Assembly: GCF_947495565.1 (NCBI RefSeq)
Contig: NZ_CANLZM010000011.1
Coordinates: 124,001-188,000, forward strand
Direction: 5' to 3'
Length of the DNA: 64,000 bases
From: an uncultured Pontibacter sp.
GTDB taxonomy: Bacteria; Bacteroidota; Bacteroidia; Cytophagales; Hymenobacteraceae
The notes under the pieces are model-generated. The model ran no database searches. It saw only the letters and a program-made list of their open reading frames with translations, and was not told the DNA's origin. Numbering within the stretch: position 1 is the stretch's first letter; every line of letters begins with the position of its first letter. Both the position numbers and the translations under genes were made by a program. Below, piece by piece: positions 28,315 to 39,037 of the stretch.

Positions 28315-30381
28315 CTATAGCGACGGGAATTTCGGTTGCTGCTCAGCTTCCTTCAGTTGCTTTAGTGCCTCTGCAGCCGTGTGTACCGGAAACTGACAGG
28401 TTCTGTTATAGCAGACGTACACAGTAGTTTTTCCGTTGATGGCCACCCTGTGCTCTAACAGCGGGATATTGTTACTTTCAGGAGTAGTGGTGCCTGCCAT
28501 AATGGTATTAGGAAGGTAGAACGAGGTGAGTTCAGCGCGCATTTCAGGTGCTTCAGGGCCAACAATCGCTATCTCGGCGGTAGGTGTAAGCTTGTGAAAG
28601 TATAAACTAGCCCAATTGCTCAGGTGTGAAGGCTCTTTTAGCAGCAAATCTTTTACCCTTGTCAGCATTTCGGTTGAGAGAGCCGCGTAATGCTCTTCAT
28701 CAAAGTATAAATGTAGCATGTGCAGGTTTGTCGCCATCACGGAGTTGGAGGAGGGAATCACATTATCAAACAACTCTTTCTTGCGGGCGATTAGTTGTGC
28801 TGTGTTTTTATCTGTGTAGAAAAACAGCTTTTCTGTCTCATCAAAGAAGTTTTCTAAAGTATAATCGGTCAGATGTTTAGCCTCCAGCAGCCACTTCTTA
28901 TCAAATGTCACCTCGTACACACGCATAAAAGCACGAATCAGCAGCGCGTAGTCATCCAAAAAACCATCAATGGTGGCTTTCCCGTTTTTATAGTTGTGGT
29001 AGAGTTTATCTTCTTTTTTGAGGTGCTCAAGTATAAAATGGGCATTTTTAAGTGCCAGCTCCATAAAATGCTTGTTCCCGAAAACATAGTATGCATCTGC
29101 CAGCCCTTTAAGCATCAGCGCGTTCCAGGAAGTGAGCACCTTGTCATCCAAACCGGGGCGGATGCGGTTGGCGCGGACATCCATCAGCTTCTGTTTCCAG
29201 GTTTGCACCATCTCCTCCAGCACATCCATCTCCAGCTCATTTTCTCTGGCAAACTTCTCGTCTGTAATGCGGCGGTATAGGATATTACGGCCGTGCTCAA
29301 AGTTTCCGGAGGCTGAGGCGTGGTAGTATTTCGAGAAAATAGGCTCCTCATCACCTAAAATTTCGTGCAGCTCATCCTTCGTGAAAGTATAAAACTTACC
29401 TTCCTCGCCCTCACTATCAGCATCCAAAGAAGAGTAGAAGCCTCCTTCTGGGCTCATCAACTCACGTTCCACAAAGTTTATCGTTTCGTAAACCACATCG
29501 TGGTACAGCGGTTCGCGGGTTGCCTGGTAAGCTTCTGCATACAAGCTTATTAGTTGCCCGTTGTCATACAGCATCTTTTCAAAATGCGGCACAAGCCAAT
29601 CTGCATCTACTGAATAGCGCGCAAAGCCACCACCAATCTGATCATAAATGCCGCCATATGCCATTTCGCGCAGCGTGAGGTGCAGGTGGTTAAGTATGGT
29701 CTGGTCGCTGGTGTGATGATGGTAACGGAGCAGAAAGAGGTAGTTGCTGGGCATCGGGAATTTAGGCGCATCGCCTAAGCCGCCCTTTTTTCTGTCGAAC
29801 TGCTTGCTCAGATTATGACCGATCAGTTTAAAGTCCTCCTCCCGGATGTGGTGATTCTGTTGCTGCAGCCCGTGCTTCTCCAACTCGTTCCGGTTAAGAT
29901 GCTGCACAAACTGTTCAGCGGATTCGTTCAGCTCACTGCGGTTTTTCTCGTAAGCCTGCGCAATACTGTGGAGTAGCGCCTTCCACTGCTGAGGAGGAAA
30001 GTAAGTGCCTCCATAAAAAGGCTTTGCCTCTGAGTTTAGAAACACATTGAGCGGCCATCCGCCTTGCAGTCCCATCGCATGCAGCGCATCCATGTACACA
30101 GCGTCCACGTCAGGGCGTTCTTCCCGGTCCACTTTTATGCACACAAAATGCTTATTCATGACTTCGGCTATACTTTTCTGCTCAAAGGACTGATGCTCCA
30201 TTACATGGCACCAGTGGCAGGCTGCGTAGCCAATGCTAACTAAAATCGACTTTTCTTCCTGACGGGCTTTCTGAAGCGCTTCTTCGCCCCAAGGGTACCA
30301 GTCTACAGGGTTGTAAGCGTGCTGCAGCAGGTAGGGGCTGCTCTCATGTATAAGTCGGTTGGTTTTTGTGTCTCCTGCCAT
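28315..30381 (-). CDS. DUF255 thioredoxin-like protein (YyaL / SPATA20 family)
   Basis: 688-residue protein. The N-terminal thioredoxin-like domain (about 1-170) has CHWCH with C55 and C58, in the context [15 protein letters not shown] that typifies DUF255, and the body (about 190-660) is an alpha/alpha-barrel-like region resembling sugar epimerase or glycosidase folds, with [19 protein letters not shown]. No signal peptide is seen. The family is widespread (YyaL in Bacillus, SPATA20 in animals), with a redox or N-acylglucosamine-2-epimerase-like role suggested but not settled. Single gene; no terminator was recognised in the 180-bp gap downstream. Confidence 0.9.
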   Translation of the reverse strand: MAGDTKTNRLIHESSPYLLQHAYNPVDWYPWGEEALQKARQEEKSILVSIGYAACHWCHVMEHQSFEQKSIAEVMNKHFVCIKVDREERPDVDAVYMDALHAMGLQGGWPLNVFLNSEAKPFYGGTYFPPQQWKALLHSIAQAYEKNRSELNESAEQFVQHLNRNELEKHGLQQQNHHIREEDFKLIGHNLSKQFDRKKGGLGDAPKFPMPSNYLFLLRYHHHTSDQTILNHLHLTLREMAYGGIYDQIGGGFARYSVDADWLVPHFEKMLYDNGQLISLYAEAYQATREPLYHDVVYETINFVERELMSPEGGFYSSLDADSEGEEGKFYTFTKDELHEILGDEEPIFSKYYHASASGNFEHGRNILYRRITDEKFARENELEMDVLEEMVQTWKQKLMDVRANRIRPGLDDKVLTSWNALMLKGLADAYYVFGNKHFMELALKNAHFILEHLKKEDKLYHNYKNGKATIDGFLDDYALLIRAFMRVYEVTFDKKWLLEAKHLTDYTLENFFDETEKLFFYTDKNTAQLIARKKELFDNVIPSSNSVMATNLHMLHLYFDEEHYAALSTEMLTRVKDLLLKEPSHLSNWASLYFHKLTPTAEIAIVGPEAPEMRAELTSFYLPNTIMAGTTTPESNNIPLLEHRVAINGKTTVYVCYNRTCQFPVHTAAEALKQLKEAEQQPKFPSL

Positions 30382-30418
30382 AGCTCTAGTCGGTTAGCGG
30401 AAAGGCACAGGAGGTGGC

Positions 30419-30498
30419 TATACTTGCCAATTCTGATAGTTGGGAATGTTGCCTTACTTACAGTGGCTCAACTGATTTTAAGCTGCGCCGCAAGTATA
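30419..30498. repeat. Inverted motif pair TATACTTGC ... GCAAGTATA
   Basis: Two exact 9-bp reverse complements (30419-30427 and 30490-30498) lie 62 nt apart in the gap between the DUF255 and GSCFA genes. Confidence 0.5.
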
Positions 30499-30560
30499 AA
30501 ACCTGTGCCTTTTGCTTTATTTCTACGCACAAGACAGGTAAAAGTGTTTAGCCGGTAAAG

Positions 30561-31541
30561 CTAATGGGTAAGTTGTTTCTGGAGAACCTCGGTTTCGCTT
30601 TTAACATTGATTTTGTACTGCTGCTCCAGGGCCTTTACCTGTGCTAAAGTACTGTGAAGGAATTTTTGGTGCGCGTCTGAGTGAGGGTGGAACGGCCTGT
30701 GCGCCACGGCACGCTGTATTTTCTCCCATTTCAGCATAAACTGACGGAACTCTAAAGTATAAAAAGCATCCACAAATTTCTGCCAGATGTAATCTTCTGC
30801 CAGTGGGGTAGGGTGCAGCATGTCCTCCTTGTAAAAGCGGTAATCGCGCAGGTCATCCATCATGATTTCGTAAGCCGGGAAGTATAAAACCTCCTGGTGC
30901 GCCTCTTTCAGCCGGTGGCACAGCAGCCGCAGACTCGCCTTACTCACGCTGTTCATTTCTATAGACTCCTTAATGTGCCTGACCGGACTCACTGTTAGCA
31001 GCACTTTTATACTTGGGTTTACCTGCTTTATCTGGCCTAGCATTTCATCAAAAGCATGTTGCATTTCCTCCATGGAGAGCAGCTCACGCTTAAAGTTGCT
31101 GGAAGGTAACTTATGGCAGTTTGCCACTACCTTTCCTGTGCTATGCAACCGGTAGGCGATAGCTGTACCCAAGGTTATGATCAGGAGCGATGCTGTTTGC
31201 AGCTGCTGTGCGCTTTGCTGTAGCCGCTCCTGTATTGTTTGCAGCAGCTCTGCCTTATTTGTATTAGAGAGGGAGGAGTGCAGATCGTAAGCATACCAGA
31301 TGCCGTTTTGCTGCACGAGGTGCTCTTCAAAAGTATAAGTTTGGCCAGCAGCGGCTTTCAGCAGTAGGGCAACAGAATTTGGGTTAAATATGGTGCCAAA
31401 GGGATTTACCACTACATCAGCCTTGTGCTGCTGCAACTTACTACCAATAACATCTGCAAAACAGGAGCCAACGGTAAGCACTTTGTGCTGCAAGGAAAGA
31501 TCAAGGCCAGCGTGTGGCACCTGTACTTGGGTCCGGAACAT
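30561..31541 (-). CDS. GSCFA domain protein
   Basis: 326 residues from ATG 31541. I prefer this to the upstream ATG at 31583 because family members usually begin with MFRT and because the extra 14 residues are polar and unlike the family. The GSCFA signature is at about residues 25-29 (VGSCFAD), followed by a region rich in alpha/beta structure of the SGNH-hydrolase-like kind, including the HPTPLAEDYIW stretch, which could supply a catalytic His. GSCFA proteins are widespread in Bacteroidota; their substrate is unknown. Its position just downstream of the rplI terminator means it needs its own promoter, which I could not assign. Confidence 0.85.
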   Translation of the reverse strand: MFRTQVQVPHAGLDLSLQHKVLTVGSCFADVIGSKLQQHKADVVVNPFGTIFNPNSVALLLKAAAGQTYTFEEHLVQQNGIWYAYDLHSSLSNTNKAELLQTIQERLQQSAQQLQTASLLIITLGTAIAYRLHSTGKVVANCHKLPSSNFKRELLSMEEMQHAFDEMLGQIKQVNPSIKVLLTVSPVRHIKESIEMNSVSKASLRLLCHRLKEAHQEVLYFPAYEIMMDDLRDYRFYKEDMLHPTPLAEDYIWQKFVDAFYTLEFRQFMLKWEKIQRAVAHRPFHPHSDAHQKFLHSTLAQVKALEQQYKINVKSETEVLQKQLTH

Positions 31542-31585
31542 ATAGTGGTGGCTTTTAAACTGATTATACGTGTAATATGGCAAAA

Positions 31586-31618
31586 AAAAGCGTCCTGCCG
31601 GTGGGGCAGGACGCTTTT
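31586..31618 (-). terminator. Terminator of the rpsF-rpsR-rplI operon
   Basis: A perfect 14-bp stem AAAAGCGTCCTGCC/GGCAGGACGCTTTT (31586-31599 with 31605-31618). On the reverse strand it is followed by a run of T (complement of 31582-31589). Confidence 0.92.
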
Positions 31619-31640
31619 GAAATGTTATCTTCAGTAAAGC

Positions 31641-32084
31641 TTATTCAGCAACTACCTTAAAGTTAACCTGGTGCTTCACTTCTTTGTGCAGGTTCAGCGT
31701 AGCGGTGTAGTCGCCGGCTGTTTTCACGTCCTGGTCAAAAGAAATACGCTTGCGGTCTACATCAAATCCTTTGGCCTTCAGGGCTTCAGAAAGTTGGTTA
31801 GTAGTTACAGAACCGAAAATTTTACCAGTTTCACCTACTTTAGCAGGAAGCTCAAGTGTGATGCCGCCGATGCTGTTAGCCAGCTCCTGCGCGTCATTCT
31901 GGATTTTCTCAGCTTTGTGAGCAGCCTGACGAATGTTCTCAGCCACTACTTTTCTGCTTGATTTATCAGCGATAACTGCCAGACCCTGTGGGATAAGGTA
32001 GTTACGGCCGTAACCTGGCTTTACTTCAACAATGTCGTTTTTGTAGCCGAGGCCTTTAACGTCGTCTCTAAGTATTACTTCCAT
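31641..32084 (-). CDS. rplI: 50S ribosomal protein L9
   Basis: 147 residues, close to the usual length of about 148. The N-terminal lobe has MEVILRDDVKGLGYKND and the conserved PGYGRNYLIPQGLA; a long basic helix and the C-terminal lobe (VGETGKIFGSVT) follow. L9 binds 23S rRNA at the base of the L1 stalk. It is the last gene of the rpsF-rpsR-rplI operon, 12 bp after rpsR, and is followed by the terminator at 31586. Confidence 0.97.
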   Translation of the reverse strand: MEVILRDDVKGLGYKNDIVEVKPGYGRNYLIPQGLAVIADKSSRKVVAENIRQAAHKAEKIQNDAQELANSIGGITLELPAKVGETGKIFGSVTTNQLSEALKAKGFDVDRKRISFDQDVKTAGDYTATLNLHKEVKHQVNFKVVAE

Positions 32085-32096
32085 CGTTCGACCTCC

Positions 32097-32348
32097 TTAT
32101 TTTAAAGAATCCGTTACATAAGGTAAAATGGCAAGGTGTCTTGCTCTGGCAACCGCCTGAGACACTTTGCGCTGAAACTTAAGGCTAGTGCCTGTAAGTC
32201 TTCTTGGAAGGATTTTACCCTGCTCGTTCACGAACTTAAGCAGGAAGTTACCATCCTTATAGTCGATATACTTAATACCGCTCTTCTTGAAACGGCAGTA
32301 TTTCTGACGGTTTTCTTGTTTGTGTACTCTTTCGTTAACTAAGCTCAT
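32097..32348 (-). CDS. rpsR: 30S ribosomal protein S18
   Basis: 83 residues with the family motif near [17 protein letters not shown] and the C-terminal [25 protein letters not shown] region. S18 pairs with S6 on the platform of the small subunit. Its ATG (32348-32346) overlaps the rpsF stop by one base (TAATG), so the two are likely translationally coupled. Confidence 0.97.
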   Translation of the reverse strand: MSLVNERVHKQENRQKYCRFKKSGIKYIDYKDGNFLLKFVNEQGKILPRRLTGTSLKFQRKVSQAVARARHLAILPYVTDSLK

Positions 32349-32716
32349 TATCCTTTTACCTCCTCTTTTTTAGCTTGTGATTTGAACTCGCCATTTCTTC
32401 TGCGCTCGTTGTAAGCCACAGCGTGCTTATCAAGGGCAGTTGTTAAGAAACGAACTACTTTTTCATCACGGCGATAAGCCAGTTCAAGAGCGTCTATAGC
32501 GTTTGTAGGCGCTTTGAATTCAACCAGGTGATAAAAACCTGTAGACTTCTTCTGGATAGGATAAGCCAGTTTACGAAGACCCCAGTTTTCTTCGTGAATA
32601 ATGTCGGCGCCATTTTCCTTTAGCACCTCTCTGAACTTCTCGACCGTTTCCTGCATCTGAGTCTCGTTCAGCAACGGAGTCAGGATGAAGACAGTTTCGT
32701 AATTTCTCAATTCCAT
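32348..32716 (-). CDS. rpsF: 30S ribosomal protein S6
   Basis: 122 residues; [18 protein letters not shown] and the later [23 protein letters not shown] are conserved family stretches. S6 forms a heterodimer with S18 in the small subunit. It is the first gene of the operon, with a promoter matching the Bacteroidota consensus at 32748-32778. The frequent fourth gene priB (or ssb) is not present between rpsF and rpsR. Confidence 0.97.
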   Translation of the reverse strand: MELRNYETVFILTPLLNETQMQETVEKFREVLKENGADIIHEENWGLRKLAYPIQKKSTGFYHLVEFKAPTNAIDALELAYRRDEKVVRFLTTALDKHAVAYNERRRNGEFKSQAKKEEVKG

Positions 32717-32747
32717 CGGTTCGATTTATGGTTATAATTTTAGCCTG

Positions 32748-32778
32748 CAAAGGTAAGGGACTAATCTCAAATTAACAA
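32748..32778 (-). promoter_or_regulatory. Promoter of the rpsF operon
   Basis: On the reverse strand a -33 TTG (32778-32776) is followed after 20 nt by a -7 element TACCTTTG (32755-32748), an exact TAnnTTTG match. The start of rpsF is at 32716, giving a leader of about 25-30 nt. The string TTACCTTTGCAG here is the same as at the left-edge promoter. Confidence 0.65.
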
Positions 32779-32930
32779 TAGCTAAGTATATAATTAAGTA
32801 AAGCGTGAGCAAAAGCGAGTAAGCATATGTAGCAAAATTACACCTTATATATATAGGAGTATAAATGATGCATCAAGTAAAGGCACCTTATCGAATATCA
32901 TTTTAACTTTTACAGAATAATTCTGTTCAA

Positions 32931-32958
32931 TTTATACTTAAGTAAACACAAGTATAAA
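32931..32958. repeat. Inverted pair TTTATACTT-N10-AAGTATAAA between two divergent promoters
   Basis: The 9-bp arms (32931-32939 and 32950-32958) are exact reverse complements, 10 nt apart, centred about 170 bp upstream of the rpsF -7 site and 220 bp upstream of the respiratory promoter. It could be an operator or simply another copy of the genome-wide motif. Confidence 0.6.
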
Positions 32959-33162
32959 TAACCCAAATAAGGTTATAGATGATTGTGATAAAGTTGTATG
33001 GTATATGATTTTTTTTATAAACAAGTATGAGCCGGGAAGGTTGACCTATTTAGAAAGGTTATAAATAAAGATGCCCTAAATGCTTGAAAAATGGCTTTTT
33101 TGCTACTAAAGTATGGCTTGGGAGTGGGCGCCCCTGCTGATGCCAAATAATAAACTATTCTG

Positions 33163-33193
33163 TTTGAATAATGGAATTCGCATAGTAGATTTG
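33163..33193 (+). promoter_or_regulatory. Promoter of the alternative complex III / cytochrome oxidase operon
   Basis: TTTG (33163-33166), then 19 nt, then TAGATTTG (33186-33193), an exact match to TAnnTTTG with ideal spacing. Transcription would start near 33200, giving a leader of about 47 nt to ATG 33247. Confidence 0.75.
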
Positions 33194-33246
33194 TGCCCGT
33201 AAAGTAATTTCACCATATCATATACTAAACACAAGTGATCTTGGCT

Positions 33247-34554
33247 ATGATTAGCTGTATACTTAAAACTCAATCCAAAATTTTGTACACCTTCCTGTTG
33301 GCCCTGGTGGTTTCGTTTGGTGCATTTGCACAAGAAGCCAGCGAGCAGGCAGAGATAGCTCAGAAAGGCGTTACGCCCGGAGCTACAGAAGGTGCGGAAG
33401 TGTCTACCGGAGATCCAGCAGTAATTTCAGCAGGGGAGGCTCTTTTTAAAAACAACTGTGCCGTTTGTCACTCTGCCGGAGGCGACGTTATCGTAGGCCC
33501 TGGCCTGCAAGGCGTAACAGACAAACGCAGCGAATCTTGGCTAATCAGCTGGATCAAGAACTCTCAGGCGCTAATCCAGTCAGGAGATGCTGACGCAGTA
33601 GCTGTTTATAACGAGTACAACAAGCAGGCAATGCCTTCTTTTGCGTTCTCTGATGATGAGGTGAAATCTATACTTGCTTACATCGAGTCTGGGCAAGGCG
33701 TAGTTTCCGCTCCGTCAGAAGGAGTGCCTGGCGCTACTGCCGGTGAGAACGTTGGCACAGATGCTATTGGTGCCGTTGGCGGTTACCTGGATATCGTGTT
33801 GGTAGTGTTGATTATCGTGCTGATCGTGCTGGTGGTAACACTCTTGCTGATCGCGTCTTTAATGAAGAACTACCTGAACCAAAACCGCAAGCTTAACGAG
33901 TATGATGCCGAGATCGTTAACCAGCGTTTTGACTTCTCTAAAATATATAAGTCGAAAGCTGTTCGTACGCTTGTTGTGCTGATTTTTGTCGTGGTTCTCC
34001 TGGACCTGACAATTGATAAGGTGATGGGTGTTGGTATTCAGCAAGGCTATGCGCCGAAGCAGCCAATTGCTTTCTCGCACAAACTGCACGCCGGTGAGCA
34101 TCAGATCAACTGTAACTACTGCCACACAACTGTATACGAAAGCAAAAGCGCAAGCATCCCTTCTGCCAACATCTGTATGAACTGCCACAGCCAGATTAAA
34201 ACGGAGTCTGCTGAGATTCAGAAGATTTACAGAGCGATTGAGCGCAATGAGCCTATTCAGTGGGTGCGTATACATAACCTGCCTGACCTGGCATACTTTA
34301 ACCACTCTCAGCACACGCAGGTGGGTGGCGTAGAGTGCCAGACATGTCATGGTCCTATTGAAGAAATGGATGTGGTTTACCAGTATTCACCACTTACAAT
34401 GGGTTGGTGTATCGACTGTCACCGTGAAACGCCTTTGAACACAGAGGGTAACGGTTACTACGATAATTTAGTGGAACTGCATGAGGCTTCATCTAAAGGT
34501 GCCTTCACGGTGTCATCTAACGGTGGTACGGAGTGTTCTAAGTGTCACTACTAA
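33247..34554 (+). CDS. actA: Alternative complex III subunit ActA with extra N-terminal heme c domain
   Basis: 435 residues from ATG 33247 (an upstream in-frame GTG at 33235 would add four residues). Signal peptide about 1-28. Six CXXCH heme c motifs are visible: CAVCH (71-75) in a separate N-terminal mono-heme domain with a candidate Met ligand in AMPSF (129), and CNYCH, CMNCH, CQTCH, CIDCH and CSKCH (about 289-434) in the C-terminal penta-heme domain. Two membrane helices lie between (about 182-205 and 239-256). Family knowledge: ActA is the penta-heme subunit of alternative complex III, which takes electrons from menaquinol and passes them towards the oxidase. The N-terminal extra heme makes this a fusion. 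First gene of a 16-gene operon with a consensus promoter. Confidence 0.9.
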   Translation: MISCILKTQSKILYTFLLALVVSFGAFAQEASEQAEIAQKGVTPGATEGAEVSTGDPAVISAGEALFKNNCAVCHSAGGDVIVGPGLQGVTDKRSESWLISWIKNSQALIQSGDADAVAVYNEYNKQAMPSFAFSDDEVKSILAYIESGQGVVSAPSEGVPGATAGENVGTDAIGAVGGYLDIVLVVLIIVLIVLVVTLLLIASLMKNYLNQNRKLNEYDAEIVNQRFDFSKIYKSKAVRTLVVLIFVVVLLDLTIDKVMGVGIQQGYAPKQPIAFSHKLHAGEHQINCNYCHTTVYESKSASIPSANICMNCHSQIKTESAEIQKIYRAIERNEPIQWVRIHNLPDLAYFNHSQHTQVGGVECQTCHGPIEEMDVVYQYSPLTMGWCIDCHRETPLNTEGNGYYDNLVELHEASSKGAFTVSSNGGTECSKCHY

Positions 34555-34598
34555 TCAATCTCTATTTCAACTAAGCATTCGAGTTTTCTAGATATAAT

Positions 34599-37586
34599 AT
34601 GCAAGACAGAATAAAATACTGGAAAGGAATTGAGGAGCTGGAAAATGCTCCGGAATTCGAGAAGCATGCTCATAATGAGTTTCCAGAATTCCTGCCGGTG
34701 AACGAACTGGAGGGAGGAGAGTCTTCAAATGGCAAAACACGCCGCCGCGATTTCCTGAAGCTGTTAGGATTTAGTATGGCAGCCGTATCACTGGCCTCTT
34801 GCGAAGCCCCGGTACGTAAAGCTATTCCATACTTAAACAAACCAGTAGATGTGGAGCCGGGTGTTGCGAACTGGTATGCCTCTACTTTTTACCTGAATGG
34901 AGATTACAACAGTATACTTGTAAAGACCCGTGAAGGAAGACCGATTAAGATTGAGCCAAACCCAAGCTCAGGGTTAACGCCACTAGGCACTAGTCCGAAA
35001 GCACAAGGCTCTTTAATGGGCTTATATGACAATAACCGCCTGCGCTTCCCGCTTATTGCCGGTAAAGAGGCTAAATGGGAGGATGTAGATAAGCAGATTA
35101 AGTCTCGCCTAGCCAACGTGAGTGGCAAAGTGGCTTTTGTATCTTCTACTATCATCAGCCCTTCTACTAAGAGATTAATTGATGAGTTCGGATCCCGCTT
35201 CGGCAATTTCGAACATGTAACGTATGACGCAAATTCTGCCTCAGCTCTATTACAGGCTAATGGCGGCGTTATACCTGGCTACGACTTCAGCAAGGCTAAC
35301 ATCATAGTTGGTATCAATGCTGACTTCCTTGGAACGTGGGTAGCCCCTGTTCCTTTCGCAAAGCAGTACATCCAAACCAGAAAGGTAGATGCGGATAACC
35401 CGTCTATGTCACGTCACTATCAGTTCGAGACAATGCTGTCGCTGACTGGTTCTAATGCTGACGTACGTGTTCCGATCAAACCATCTGAAGAAGCTGCTTT
35501 TGTTACGGCGCTACACAATGCAGTAACAGGGCAAGGTGCTTCTTCAGGGTCTGCAGCTGATGCCAAAGTAATGGCAGCTGTTGTTAAAGACCTGCAGGCA
35601 AACAGAGGCAAAGCGCTTGTAGTATGCGGTTCAAACGATCCGGGTATTCAGGCGATGGTGAAAGCTATCAATACTGCTCTAGGTGCTGAAGGAACTACAA
35701 TTGACACTGCTGCTCCTTACTTTGTTAAACAAGGTAACGATGCTGCTATGATTCGCCTGATTGAAGAGATGAATGCTGGTTCTGTAGGAGCTGTGTTCTT
35801 CTTCAACGCGAACCCAGCTTATAACCACCCGCTTGCCGCAAGAGTGGTATCAGGATTGAAAAAAGTAGGCTTGAAAGTATCTTTTGCTGATAGAGTAGAG
35901 GAGACGGCCAAGTTTGCAGATTTTGTAACTCCGGATCATCATTACCTGGAGTCTTGGAACGATTTTGAGCCGAAGCGTGGCTATATCAGCCTTTCTCAGC
36001 CAGTAATCAGCCCTATCTTCACAACACGTCAGATGCAGGACAGCCTGTTAGTGTGGAGTGATCAGCAAACAAACTTCTACGAGTACATGCGCAACAACTG
36101 GAGATCAGTTGCGAGCGGAGACTTTAATAAGTTCTGGGAGAAAGCTGTGCATGATGGTGTGCTTGAGAACGGCACAAGCATGCTTCAGGTAAGCACCTCT
36201 ACGGCTACAGCTTCTACTTCAGTAAGAAAAATACAACCGGCTGGTGTTGAGGCTGTGCTTTATGAGAAAGTAAGCATCGGTACTGGCGAAATGATCAACA
36301 ACCCTTGGCTGCAGGAACTTCCGGATCCGGTTTCCAAAGCAACTTGGGGCAACTATGTGGCCGTTCCTCGTCTAATGGCTGAGGAAATGCAGGTTGTACA
36401 AGGAGATGTACTGAAAGTTACTTTTGCTAACAACGAAAGCATAGAACTGCCTGCGTTAATACAACCAGGTCAGGCAAACGGTACTGTAGCTATTGCCATG
36501 GGTTATGGCCGTGATTTGGAAGCTATGCCAGTTGCAAACGGTTTAGGTGCAAATGCTTATCCTATAGCAACGGTTGCTGATAACGCAGTATTGTATACCA
36601 GCGGAGTTAAGCTTGAGAAAACAAATGCTACGTCTCCGATTGCACAAACACAAACGCACCATACTATTATGGATCGTATTGTTGTGCAGGAAAACACCTT
36701 AGCTAAGTATAAAGAAAATCCTAAAGAGGTAACTAAGTATATTCGTCTTGCCACGCATGAAGGCCCGGCGAAACCAGCTACCATCTCACTATGGGATGAT
36801 TATGAGTACAAAAACCACCATTGGGGAATGGTTATCGACCTTAACTCATGCATTGGCTGTGGTTCTTGTACTATGAGCTGTAATGTAGAAAACAACATTC
36901 CGGTAGTAGGTAAAGCAGAAGTGCTGAACAGACGCGAAATGCACTGGATGCGTATCGACAGGTACTACAGCGCAAAAGAGCATGAAGAGAAAGATTATGC
37001 TGAAATGGAGCATCCCGCGGATAATCCTTCAGTTATCTTCCAGCCAATGCTTTGCCAGCACTGTAACCACGCTCCTTGCGAAACTGTTTGCCCGGTAGCT
37101 GCTACTATGCACAGCTCAGAAGGTATCAACCAAATGGTTTATAACCGTTGCGTTGGTACACGTTACTGCGCTAACAACTGCCCATACAAAGTACGTCGCT
37201 TTAACTGGTTCGCTTACGCCAACAACGACAAGTTCGGTTTCAACGAAACTATGAACAACGATTTGGGCAAGATGGTGCTGAACCCAGATGTAACTGTTCG
37301 TACTAGAGGTGTAATGGAGAAATGTTCTTTCTGCGTGCAGCGTGTACAGCTAGGTAAGCTGGAAGCGAAGCGCGAAAACAGAAGACCACAAGATGGAGAT
37401 ATCGTGACCGCCTGTGCACAATCTTGCCCAACAGAAGCTATTGTGTTTGGTGACATGAAAAACCCGGAAAGCCGAATTTCAAAGATTCTGGCTAGACAGC
37501 AGGGTGAGCGCGCATTCCACGTTCTGGAGGAGTTAAATACCCAGCCAAACGTAACGTACCTGACTAAAATAAGAAACTTAGCTTAA
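34599..37586 (+). CDS. actB: Alternative complex III subunit ActB (iron-sulfur / molybdopterin-like)
   Basis: 995 residues. The N-terminus has the extended TAT-variant signal of the complex: [12 protein letters not shown]..., then a long stretch to [11 protein letters not shown], ending near LASC (about residues 47-70). The centre is molybdopterin oxidoreductase-like, and the C-terminal third holds ferredoxin-type cysteine clusters: CIGCGSC...SC (about 751-761), CQHCNHAPC...C (about 818-830), [11 protein letters not shown] (about 850-860), CSFC (about 909) and CAQSC (about 938). Family knowledge: the molybdopterin-like part of ActB binds no molybdenum cofactor and the Fe-S clusters carry the electrons. 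It lies 44 bp after actA in the same unit. Confidence 0.93.
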   Translation: MQDRIKYWKGIEELENAPEFEKHAHNEFPEFLPVNELEGGESSNGKTRRRDFLKLLGFSMAAVSLASCEAPVRKAIPYLNKPVDVEPGVANWYASTFYLNGDYNSILVKTREGRPIKIEPNPSSGLTPLGTSPKAQGSLMGLYDNNRLRFPLIAGKEAKWEDVDKQIKSRLANVSGKVAFVSSTIISPSTKRLIDEFGSRFGNFEHVTYDANSASALLQANGGVIPGYDFSKANIIVGINADFLGTWVAPVPFAKQYIQTRKVDADNPSMSRHYQFETMLSLTGSNADVRVPIKPSEEAAFVTALHNAVTGQGASSGSAADAKVMAAVVKDLQANRGKALVVCGSNDPGIQAMVKAINTALGAEGTTIDTAAPYFVKQGNDAAMIRLIEEMNAGSVGAVFFFNANPAYNHPLAARVVSGLKKVGLKVSFADRVEETAKFADFVTPDHHYLESWNDFEPKRGYISLSQPVISPIFTTRQMQDSLLVWSDQQTNFYEYMRNNWRSVASGDFNKFWEKAVHDGVLENGTSMLQVSTSTATASTSVRKIQPAGVEAVLYEKVSIGTGEMINNPWLQELPDPVSKATWGNYVAVPRLMAEEMQVVQGDVLKVTFANNESIELPALIQPGQANGTVAIAMGYGRDLEAMPVANGLGANAYPIATVADNAVLYTSGVKLEKTNATSPIAQTQTHHTIMDRIVVQENTLAKYKENPKEVTKYIRLATHEGPAKPATISLWDDYEYKNHHWGMVIDLNSCIGCGSCTMSCNVENNIPVVGKAEVLNRREMHWMRIDRYYSAKEHEEKDYAEMEHPADNPSVIFQPMLCQHCNHAPCETVCPVAATMHSSEGINQMVYNRCVGTRYCANNCPYKVRRFNWFAYANNDKFGFNETMNNDLGKMVLNPDVTVRTRGVMEKCSFCVQRVQLGKLEAKRENRRPQDGDIVTACAQSCPTEAIVFGDMKNPESRISKILARQQGERAFHVLEELNTQPNVTYLTKIRNLA

Positions 37587-37606
37587 CATTAAATACTGAG
37601 AGCTTT

Positions 37607-39037
37607 ATGCAGCATGTATCTCCGATAAGAGAGCCTCTGGTAACAGGGGGGAAAACATACCACGACATCACCGAAGATGTCTGCAGACAAGTGGAGGCAA
37701 AGCCCAACGTGCGTTGGGCTGCTGCCCTTGCCGTTGCACTGGTAGGCTTAGCTATATTTATCTACTCTGTTTACCGCACTCTATGGTACGGTATAGGAGA
37801 GTGGGGACTTAATAAAACTGTAGGTTGGGCATGGGATATCACCAACTTCGTATGGTGGGTAGGTATCGGTCACGCCGGAACACTAATCTCAGCCATTCTT
37901 CTCCTTTTCCGTCAGAAATGGAGAACTTCAATTAACCGTGCGGCTGAGGCGATGACAATTTTTGCCGTAATCTGCGCCGCGATGTTCCCGGTACTACACA
38001 TGGGCCGCCCATGGTTGGCTTACTGGGTGCTTCCATTGCCAAACACATTCGGTTCATTATGGGTTAACTTTAACTCACCACTACTTTGGGACGTATTCGC
38101 GATCTCAACTTATTTCTCAGTATCACTAGTTTTCTGGTACATCGGTCTTATTCCGGATTTCGCAACTATCCGAGACCGTGCGACAGGTCCTATTGCTAGA
38201 AGAGCATACGCTGTTCTTTCATTTGGCTGGACTGGTTCTGCTAAAGCTTGGTCGCGTTACGAAACAGTTTCCCTGATTCTTGCTGGCCTTGCTACTCCGT
38301 TAGTACTATCTGTGCACACAATCGTATCAATGGACTTTGCAACATCTGTGATTCCAGGCTGGCACACAACGATTTTCCCTCCATACTTTGTGGCTGGTGC
38401 GATCTTCTCCGGCTTTGCGATGGTACTTACCTTGATGATTATCACTAGAAAGGTGTTCTTCCTAGAGCATTATATTACCCTTGAGCACGTGGAGTCGATG
38501 AACAAGGTAATTATCCTGACGGGGTCAATCGTAGGTGTTGCATACACAACTGAGTTCTTCATTGCTTGGTACTCAGGTGTAGAGTATGAGCAGTACGCCT
38601 TTATTAACCGCGCTTTCGGACCTTACTGGTGGGCTTACTGGTCAATGATGACATGTAACGTTATTACTCCTCAGCTTTTCTGGTTCAGAAAAATTAGAAG
38701 AAGCTTAACAGCCACATTCATCATCTCAATCTTCGTAAACATTGGTATGTGGTTCGAGCGTTTCGTGATCATCGTAACCTCCCTGCATAGAGATTACCTG
38801 CCATCATCGTGGGCAATGTTCTCCCCAACCATGATTGACATTGGGGTTTATGTAGGAACAATTGGCTTGTTCTTTACACTTTTCCTGCTGTTTACCAAGT
38901 TTTTCCCAGTAGTGAACATGGCAGAGGTGAAATCTATTCTGAAGTCTTCTTCAGAAGTGAACGCCCACCATGGTAAAGCTGCAACAATGCATGCTACGGA
39001 CAAGGATTTGAACTCTAATACACATCGCAATGAATAA
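37607..39037 (+). CDS. actC: Alternative complex III subunit ActC (NrfD/PsrC-type)
   Basis: 476 residues, about ten hydrophobic helices, with the typical opening [19 protein letters not shown] and a [28 protein letters not shown] helix bearing the menaquinone-site histidine. NrfD/PsrC-type subunits bind quinol in the membrane and conduct protons. It starts 20 bp after actB, and its 3' end overlaps actD by 8 bp, which suggests translational coupling. Confidence 0.93.
   Translation: MQHVSPIREPLVTGGKTYHDITEDVCRQVEAKPNVRWAAALAVALVGLAIFIYSVYRTLWYGIGEWGLNKTVGWAWDITNFVWWVGIGHAGTLISAILLLFRQKWRTSINRAAEAMTIFAVICAAMFPVLHMGRPWLAYWVLPLPNTFGSLWVNFNSPLLWDVFAISTYFSVSLVFWYIGLIPDFATIRDRATGPIARRAYAVLSFGWTGSAKAWSRYETVSLILAGLATPLVLSVHTIVSMDFATSVIPGWHTTIFPPYFVAGAIFSGFAMVLTLMIITRKVFFLEHYITLEHVESMNKVIILTGSIVGVAYTTEFFIAWYSGVEYEQYAFINRAFGPYWWAYWSMMTCNVITPQLFWFRKIRRSLTATFIISIFVNIGMWFERFVIIVTSLHRDYLPSSWAMFSPTMIDIGVYVGTIGLFFTLFLLFTKFFPVVNMAEVKSILKSSSEVNAHHGKAATMHATDKDLNSNTHRNE

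Larger units (their letters stand above)
32717..33246. other. Divergent intergenic region, 530 bp
   Basis: AT-rich spacer between the ribosomal protein operon (reverse) and the respiratory operon (forward). It holds two consensus promoters (32748-32778 reverse and 33163-33193 forward) and an inverted AAGTATA pair (32931-32958) midway between them. I see no gene in it. Confidence 0.6.

Noticed and set aside
34599-37586. Functional molybdenum enzyme
   Set aside because: The sequence belongs to the ActB family of alternative complex III, in which the molybdopterin-like domain is not known to bind the cofactor.
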